From Stigmatella ashevillena (GTDB lineage Bacteria; Myxococcota; Myxococcia; Myxococcales; Myxococcaceae), in contig NZ_JAQNDM010000002.1 in assembly GCF_028368975.1 (NCBI RefSeq), positions 372,001 through 436,000 of the forward strand: a stretch of DNA of 64,000 bases. The letters run 5' to 3'. The notes below the pieces were generated by a model. It ran no database searches, was not told the origin of the DNA, and saw only the letters and a list, made by a program, of their open reading frames with translations. The translations under genes were made by a program, and so were the position numbers. Positions 59,306 through 64,000 of this stretch are shown here, piece by piece. Positions within the stretch are counted from its first letter, which is position 1. The number at the start of each line of letters is the position of its first letter.

Positions 59306-60418
59306 ATGAAACTTTCCGCGCCGCCAAGAGTGGTCGCAGTCGTGGGTCCCCAGGGGGTGGCCAAGAACGCCTTCTGGGAGTCCTTGATGCAACTGGCCCG
59401 CACGGATGCCGCGCCCCCTCAGCCCCGCCCCGGGACGCCCGAAGAGAACGGCTCCGCCGAGGCCCTCTCGGTGGTGACGGCCGAGTTCCAGGGCGGGCAG
59501 TGGACCTTCATCGACTGCCCGAGCGCGCCCGAGAGTTTCCAGGAGACCCAGCACGCCTTGATGATCAGCGACGCGGCCCTGGTGATCTGCGATGCCCAGG
59601 CGGCCCCCGCGGGGACCCTGGCGCCCCTGCTGCATTTTCTCGACGCACGCCGCATCCCTCACCTCCTCTTTCTCAATGCCCTCGACGAGAGCGGCGCGTC
59701 GGTGCGCGCGCTCCTGAAGTCCCTCCAGGTGCTCTCCGGCCACCCCCTCGTGCTCCGGGAGATGCCCCTCCGGGAAGGGGAACGGATGGTGGGCGTCGTG
59801 GACCTCGTGAGCGAGACCACCTGGGGAATGAAGGCCGATCGCGAGGCCTGCCTCATTCCCATACCCGACTCCCAGCGCCCCATCGAGGAAGCCGCGCGGC
59901 GTCAGATGCTGGAGCGGCTGGCGGACCAGGACGATGAGCTGCTCGAGGCGCTCGTCGAGGACTCCGTCCCCCCGCCCGAGACGCTTCATGAGCAGATGGC
60001 CCGGGCCCTGCGAGACAACCGGCTGGTGCCCGTCTTCATCGGCTCGGCCGAGCGGGGCTGGGGGCTGCTGCGGCTCCTCGAAGGGCTGCGTCAGGAGGCC
60101 CCCACGGTGGAAGAGACCCGCATGCGCCTGCGGCTCACCGCAGAGGGTGGCCCGCTGGCCCAGTGCTTCAAGACGTACCACCTGCCCGAGGAGGGCCCGC
60201 AGTGCCTGATGCGCCTGTGGCGGGGACCTGTGGAGGATGGCAGCACCCTGGCGGGCATGCGCATCGATGGCATGCTCCGGCCCCAGGGCGCCACGCGCCA
60301 CTCCGTGAAGACCGCGCGGATGGGCGAGGTGATGGCGGTGGGGAGGTTGGATCAGATCCGGGCCGGAGATCTCCTGGAGGCGGATGGCGTCCGCCGCCCC
60401 TTCGACTGGCCTCAGTGA
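59306..60418 (+). CDS. EF-G-like pseudo-GTPase, truncated
   Basis: This 370-aa protein starts at ATG 59306 after CAGGAG (or GTG 59303). It follows elongation factor G domain I and II: 'VAVVGPQGVAKNAFWESLMQ' for the P-loop, 'FIDCPSAPESFQETQHAL' for switch II, 'HLLFLNALDESGASV' for the NKxD motif, then 'LADQDDELLEALVED', 'RLVPVFIGSAERGWGLLRLL' and a domain II-like end. The GTP motifs are degraded (GPQGVAKN, DCPS, NALD) and domains III-V are absent, so it is unlikely to translocate ribosomes. It sits between an MshEN/pseudo-receiver gene and a kinase gene. Confidence 0.75.
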   Translation: MKLSAPPRVVAVVGPQGVAKNAFWESLMQLARTDAAPPQPRPGTPEENGSAEALSVVTAEFQGGQWTFIDCPSAPESFQETQHALMISDAALVICDAQAAPAGTLAPLLHFLDARRIPHLLFLNALDESGASVRALLKSLQVLSGHPLVLREMPLREGERMVGVVDLVSETTWGMKADREACLIPIPDSQRPIEEAARRQMLERLADQDDELLEALVEDSVPPPETLHEQMARALRDNRLVPVFIGSAERGWGLLRLLEGLRQEAPTVEETRMRLRLTAEGGPLAQCFKTYHLPEEGPQCLMRLWRGPVEDGSTLAGMRIDGMLRPQGATRHSVKTARMGEVMAVGRLDQIRAGDLLEADGVRRPFDWPQ

Positions 60419-60427
60419 CGCGGCCCC

Positions 60428-61759
60428 TCAGTTCAGGGAGGCGGACGCCGCGGAGACTTCTCCCAGCGAGACAATGAGCCGCGCGCCCCCCTCGGGGCGG
60501 TTCTCCGCGGAGAGCGTCCCGCCCACCCGGGCCACGTACTCACGGCACAGTGCCAGTCCCAGCCCCGTGCCCTTTCCGGGAGGTTTGGTGGTGAAGAAGG
60601 GCTCGAAGAGCCGGGGCAGCACGTGCTGGGGAATGCCCGTGCCGTTGTCCTCCACCTCCAGTTGGACCCCTTCTCGCGTTCTCCGGGCCCGCATCAGGAT
60701 GCGGGGAGGCCGCGGAGGAACCACCTCGTCCACCGAATCGGCCGCGTTCAACAACAGGTTCAGGAGCACTTGCACCAAGTACCGCTGCCCCAACCGGACC
60801 GGAGGCAACTCCGAGGCCACCTCCAGCACCACCTCTCCCCGGCCGTGCAGGCGCATCGCGGCCATGCGCTGGGCCTCCTCCATGGCCTCCTGTGGGGAGC
60901 CCTGCTCCTCGGGCTCCGAGGCGGGGCGTGCGAAGCGCCGAAGATCCATGACGATCTGCTGGATGCGCAGCACCCCTTGCCGCGTTTCGCTCAGCAGTTC
61001 GTGCAGCTCTTCCTTCTGCGGCGAGAGCACTCCGGCCAGCTCCTTGTCGAGGTAGTGCAGGTTGGACTTCACGAAGGCCAGCGGGTTGTTCACCTCGTGG
61101 GCCACCCCCGAGGCCAGTTGCCCCACGAGCACCAGCCGTTCCACCTCCGCGCGCTCGGCCTCGGCCTGCCGCCGGACGCGCTCGCTCTCGGCCAGCCGTT
61201 CCAGCACCTTCAGGCGCTCCTCCTGGGCCACCCGCTCCGCGCGTGCCAGCTTGCGGTAGGTTCTGCCCCCGTAGAGCCCGATGCCACCGAGAAGGGAATA
61301 GGTCACCGTCTGCGGCAGGAGGACGTTCAGGGGCACCCCGGCCCTCACGTTCAACAGCACCACTGCGCCCGCCATCGCGGCCAGGCCCACCAGCGTGGAG
61401 ACCGAGGAGTCTGGGGTGAACATCGCCAGGAGCAGCGGCACGGAAATCAGTGTCACGAAATAGGGGCTCGCCGTTCCCCCGGTGAAGTCGATGATCGCCG
61501 TCAGCGAGACGACACTCACCAGGCCCGACAGGGAGCCCGAAATCCAGGGGGCCAGCCGCCCCGCCCCCACGCCCAGGCCGAGCAGTGCGAAGCTCGCCAC
61601 CCAGACGACCTGGACCCAGACCAGGACGGTCGGCGGGGCTCCCCAGAGCAGGGTCTGGAGCCCCATGCTCGCCAGGATCATCCCTGCCGAGACGAAGTAG
61701 GTTTTCCCCTTTAACCGGAGCAAGGCCTCGGGCGTGGTGTCTTCGGCATCCATGGACAT
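60428..61759 (-). CDS. Membrane histidine kinase
   Basis: The 443-aa kinase is taken from ATG 61759; the frame begins at GTG 61777. Six membrane helices (about 20-175) have no periplasmic loop of note. A coiled coil ('RVAQEERLKVLERLAESERV') leads to HisKA 'GVAHEVNNPLAFVKSNLHYL' with His221 and a HATPase domain with 'VLLNLLLNAADSV', 'VEDNGTGIPQHVLPRLFEPF' and 'GKGTGLGLALCREYVARVG'. No response regulator is adjacent, so it is an orphan kinase. It is convergent with the EF-G-like gene. Confidence 0.88.
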   Translation of the reverse strand: MSMDAEDTTPEALLRLKGKTYFVSAGMILASMGLQTLLWGAPPTVLVWVQVVWVASFALLGLGVGAGRLAPWISGSLSGLVSVVSLTAIIDFTGGTASPYFVTLISVPLLLAMFTPDSSVSTLVGLAAMAGAVVLLNVRAGVPLNVLLPQTVTYSLLGGIGLYGGRTYRKLARAERVAQEERLKVLERLAESERVRRQAEAERAEVERLVLVGQLASGVAHEVNNPLAFVKSNLHYLDKELAGVLSPQKEELHELLSETRQGVLRIQQIVMDLRRFARPASEPEEQGSPQEAMEEAQRMAAMRLHGRGEVVLEVASELPPVRLGQRYLVQVLLNLLLNAADSVDEVVPPRPPRILMRARRTREGVQLEVEDNGTGIPQHVLPRLFEPFFTTKPPGKGTGLGLALCREYVARVGGTLSAENRPEGGARLIVSLGEVSAASASLN

Positions 61760-61893
61760 GGAAGATTGCCATTCCACAGTAAATTTGTGGGCTCCCTGCG
61801 GTCTGCCATCCGCTTTAGAACAAGAAATCGCCCGAAAATTCCAGTAATTCGTGATAGGTCATTTTTTCCAGCTAACCCACTAAAGGAGGGTTC

Positions 61894-63216
61894 ATGCACG
61901 AGCGTCACAGTCGGAGGGGATGGGCACGGTGCCAGCAATTGGCACTCCTGGGAGCGGCGGCCACGGTCATCTCCTGTGCGGGCGAGGTGAATGAGGCGGG
62001 CCTGGTTCCAGAGACGGTGGAGCAGGCGCTCGCGGCCTGTCCCCATGCGGTCACGACCAACACGTACGTGGGCTCGGATTGGTGGGGAACCCTGGTGTTC
62101 AAGAACACGGGCACGAGCACCATCACGAGCCCGCAGGTGATCTTCAACGTCCCGAGCGGCGTGACGTGTGATCATGACGAGGCGGGCTGGACGCATACCC
62201 AGAGCGGACAGACGTGCACGTACTCCAGCTCCAGCGTGACGATCTCCGCGAACGCGTCGTACACGTTCTATTACTCCACCACGTCCAACAGCTCCTTCAC
62301 CGCCACCAACGTGCAGCTCACCTCGGCCAGCTGCGGCGGTGGCGGAGAGGATCCTGGGACTGGCACCGGGCTGACGGCCGGCCAGAAGAAGGTCGCCGAA
62401 GGGCTGACCAGCATCTGGGAGAATGACACGCCGGCCATCGACTACGCGTACGCGGAGAACATCGACGACGGCCGCGGGTACACGAACGGACGGGCGGGCT
62501 TCTGCACCGGCACGGGCGACGCCATCATGGTCGTCGAGTGCTACAAGAACCTGCGGAGCGCGGCCAACGGCAACCTGCTGGCCAAGTACATGGCGGGGCT
62601 CACCACCATCAACAACCGCTTCCTGTCGACGGGCCAGATGCAGGCCTCGACGTCGGAGCTGGACAGCGTGGGCAACTGGGTGTCCGACTGGGCGGCGAGC
62701 TACAACAACACCACCACCCGCGCGGACTTCAAGAGCTGCCAGGACAAGATCAACGATCAGCTCTATTACACGCCCGCCATGAACGCGGCCAAGAAGTGGG
62801 GCCTCGCCAAGGCGCTCTCGAAGGCCGCGCTCTACGACGCGTTCATCAACCACGGTGAGTGGGGCGCCCTGCAGTTCATCAAGGCCGCCAACAACGCGCT
62901 GGGCAACTCCGGGCAGGTGGCGCCGGCGGTGGGCTACAACGGCATCACCGAGACGGCCTTCTTGCAGAAGTTCCTCGAGAAGCGCCGGGACACGCTCGCG
63001 GCGGACTCGACGTGGTCGGGCGCCGTGGACCGCGTCGCGGCCTACGAGAAGGCCCGCCGGCGCAACAACCTGGACCTGGCCACCGCGGTGCAGAACGACG
63101 TGCGCGCCCGGGACTGCTGGGGCACGAGCTACCAGGCCAGCGGCTACACCGTCTACAAGATCAACCCGGACGGCACCTGGAGCAACGTCACCTCGTACAC
63201 GTACTCGTGTAACTGA
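61894..63216 (+). CDS. Secreted GH46 chitosanase with N-terminal binding-like domain
   Basis: This 440-aa enzyme starts at ATG 61894 after AAAGGAGGG. The leader ends 'ATVISCAG', so it may be a lipoprotein. Residues about 48-147 are a beta-sandwich, CBM2-like ('GSDWWGTLVFKNTGTSTI', many Ser/Thr), joined by a Gly linker to the catalytic domain (about 160-440). GH46 motifs: 'LTSIWENDTPAIDYAYAEN' with the general acid Glu, 'IDDGRGYTNGRAGFCTGTGD' with the catalytic Asp. It cleaves chitosan. In a predatory myxobacterium it could attack fungal walls or exopolysaccharide. Usual GH46 catalytic cores are about 240 aa. Confidence 0.88.
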   Translation: MHERHSRRGWARCQQLALLGAAATVISCAGEVNEAGLVPETVEQALAACPHAVTTNTYVGSDWWGTLVFKNTGTSTITSPQVIFNVPSGVTCDHDEAGWTHTQSGQTCTYSSSSVTISANASYTFYYSTTSNSSFTATNVQLTSASCGGGGEDPGTGTGLTAGQKKVAEGLTSIWENDTPAIDYAYAENIDDGRGYTNGRAGFCTGTGDAIMVVECYKNLRSAANGNLLAKYMAGLTTINNRFLSTGQMQASTSELDSVGNWVSDWAASYNNTTTRADFKSCQDKINDQLYYTPAMNAAKKWGLAKALSKAALYDAFINHGEWGALQFIKAANNALGNSGQVAPAVGYNGITETAFLQKFLEKRRDTLAADSTWSGAVDRVAAYEKARRRNNLDLATAVQNDVRARDCWGTSYQASGYTVYKINPDGTWSNVTSYTYSCN

Positions 63217-63228
63217 GGCCCTGACCGC

Positions 63229-63265
63229 CCCGGGGAGCCCTTCCAGCGAGGGAGGGCTCTCCGGG
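63229..63265. terminator. Hairpin between chitosanase and outer-membrane protein genes
   Basis: CCCGGGGAGCCCT pairs with AGGGCTCTCCGGG (13 bp, one G-U wobble) around an 11-base loop, between convergent stops. No long T-run follows, but position and stability suggest a bidirectional terminator. Confidence 0.6.
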
Positions 63266-63290
63266 AGCACGCTCCTCGGGAGGACGCGCC

Positions 63291-64000
63291 TCAGAAGGAG
63301 GCTGTCGCCCCCCACTCGATGTCGATGTGGCGCTCCCGCGCCACGCCCCCCAGCTCCCAGCCAAAGCGGGCCCCCTTGCCGGTGAAGGTGTCCTTCACCT
63401 GGGACATTCGGCCGCGCACGCGATACCCGATCGGCCCCCACACCTCGCCGGCCACCCCCAGCTCCGCGGACCAGCCCGAGCTGGACACTTCCTCGCCCAG
63501 ATCTCTCACCTCCAGCTCGCGCTCCCCCTCATCCGAGAGGAGGCCCTGGCCGGCCTTGGGCGAGATGAAGAAGAGCCCTCCCGCCTCGACGCGCAGCCAC
63601 GGTTTGATGGGCAGAGAGACTTCCAGGCCCGCGGTGGGATACAGCCGGTGCGAGCCCGTGAGCGGCACGCGCGCCTGCTCATCCACATCGAAGACCCGGC
63701 TCTGCATGCCACCCCGCAGGCCTACGTAGCCAAGCTGCAACTGGGGGTCCGCGAGCAGGCTGAAGGTGTAGCGGTACATGAGCAGGGCGGAGAGCACCGT
63801 GTCCGTGGCCACCACGGTCCGCTGGGGGGTTTCCCCCGTGGAGGTGGTGATGGTCACCTGCGTCTCCGAGTAGCCCCGCGAGGCGCCCAGCTGCAACCCC
63901 AGCCCCCGCACCCACTTCTCCGAGCGCGCCAGCGGCAGCAGTTCGAGCTGTCCCGTCAGCCCCAGGTAGGGGGTTCCCGACTTGAAGTCGATGGTGTCTC
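63291..64000 (-). CDS. Outer-membrane beta-barrel-like protein, N-terminus cut by the window edge
   Basis: The reverse frame is open from the window edge (64000) to the stop at 63291, so the protein is incomplete at its N-terminus; internal GTG 63911 is not a start because 'TPYLGLTGQLELLPLARSEK' continues upstream. Repeated amphipathic strands ('LRVEAGGLFFISP', 'YRVRGRMSQVKDTF', 'RFGWELGGVARERHIDIEWG') end in a C-terminal 'WGATASF' with terminal Phe, the signature recognised by the outer-membrane assembly machinery. Role unknown. Confidence 0.7.
   Translation of the reverse strand, partial: DTIDFKSGTPYLGLTGQLELLPLARSEKWVRGLGLQLGASRGYSETQVTITTSTGETPQRTVVATDTVLSALLMYRYTFSLLADPQLQLGYVGLRGGMQSRVFDVDEQARVPLTGSHRLYPTAGLEVSLPIKPWLRVEAGGLFFISPKAGQGLLSDEGERELEVRDLGEEVSSSGWSAELGVAGEVWGPIGYRVRGRMSQVKDTFTGKGARFGWELGGVARERHIDIEWGATASF

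Overview
The window is high-GC DNA with dense, strand-mixed housekeeping and signalling genes, many GTG/TTG starts and 1-4 bp start/stop overlaps. Several families typical of predatory delta-proteobacteria are present: AgmX/PglI-type C-terminal domain, DUSAM-like remnant, golvesin-like domain, many two-component systems, a Hanks-type kinase and PrkA. I infer a fruiting myxobacterium, probably of the Cystobacterineae (Stigmatella/Cystobacter/Myxococcus group). I see no rRNA, tRNA, CRISPR array, transposase or phage gene.

Layout. 0-9.5 kb: partial lipoprotein, DciA-like DUF721 protein, secreted CAP protein, TPR lytic transglycosylase, cmk-accA, TPR protein, tandem ArsA ATPase. 9.7-14.2 kb: sigma-54 response regulator with a degenerate kinase, dCMP deaminase, Uma2 nuclease, trypsin-like lipoprotein. 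14.3-19.8 kb: PrkA kinase divergent from a lid-less Hsp70, then clpX. 20-23.2 kb: AgmX-like GYF protein, truA, a 54-aa ribbon-helix-helix protein, a beta-barrel protein. 23.2-26.9 kb: a sulfur-transfer neighbourhood with LarE, a CysC-like kinase and a compact operon of E1-like ThiF, CysO-like carrier, truncated E1-like zinc protein and JAMM peptidase. 27-35.3 kb: lipoprotein, NarL-type two-component pair, fructose PTS operon (EIIA-HPr-EI fusion, FruK, FruA). 35.3-39.6 kb: multi-domain amidase, TesB, two exported proteins. 39.8-43.1 kb: kinase / NtrC regulator / lone receiver operon. 43.1-50.2 kb: a DAB-type inorganic-carbon uptake operon (SulP, DabA, DabB and a second antiporter-like subunit). 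50.5-57.6 kb: TPR lipoprotein, KaiC-like ATPase with hybrid kinase, methyltransferase, Ser/Thr kinase, then a lower-GC patch with small orphan genes and a broken DUSAM-like gene. 57.6-64 kb: Cys-repeat lipoprotein, MshEN/pseudo-receiver protein, a degenerate EF-G-like protein, histidine kinase, GH46 chitosanase and a partial outer-membrane protein.

The most unusual items are the sulfur-carrier operon with a Rossmann-less E1 paralogue (25.1-26.9 kb), the DAB operon in an apparent heterotroph with twin palindromes upstream (43.8-50.4 kb), the probable pseudo-GTPase related to EF-G (59.3 kb), and a probable CTG start in a CTGA overlap (54.34 kb). Functions are assigned from recognisable motifs and family knowledge only; no database search was possible.
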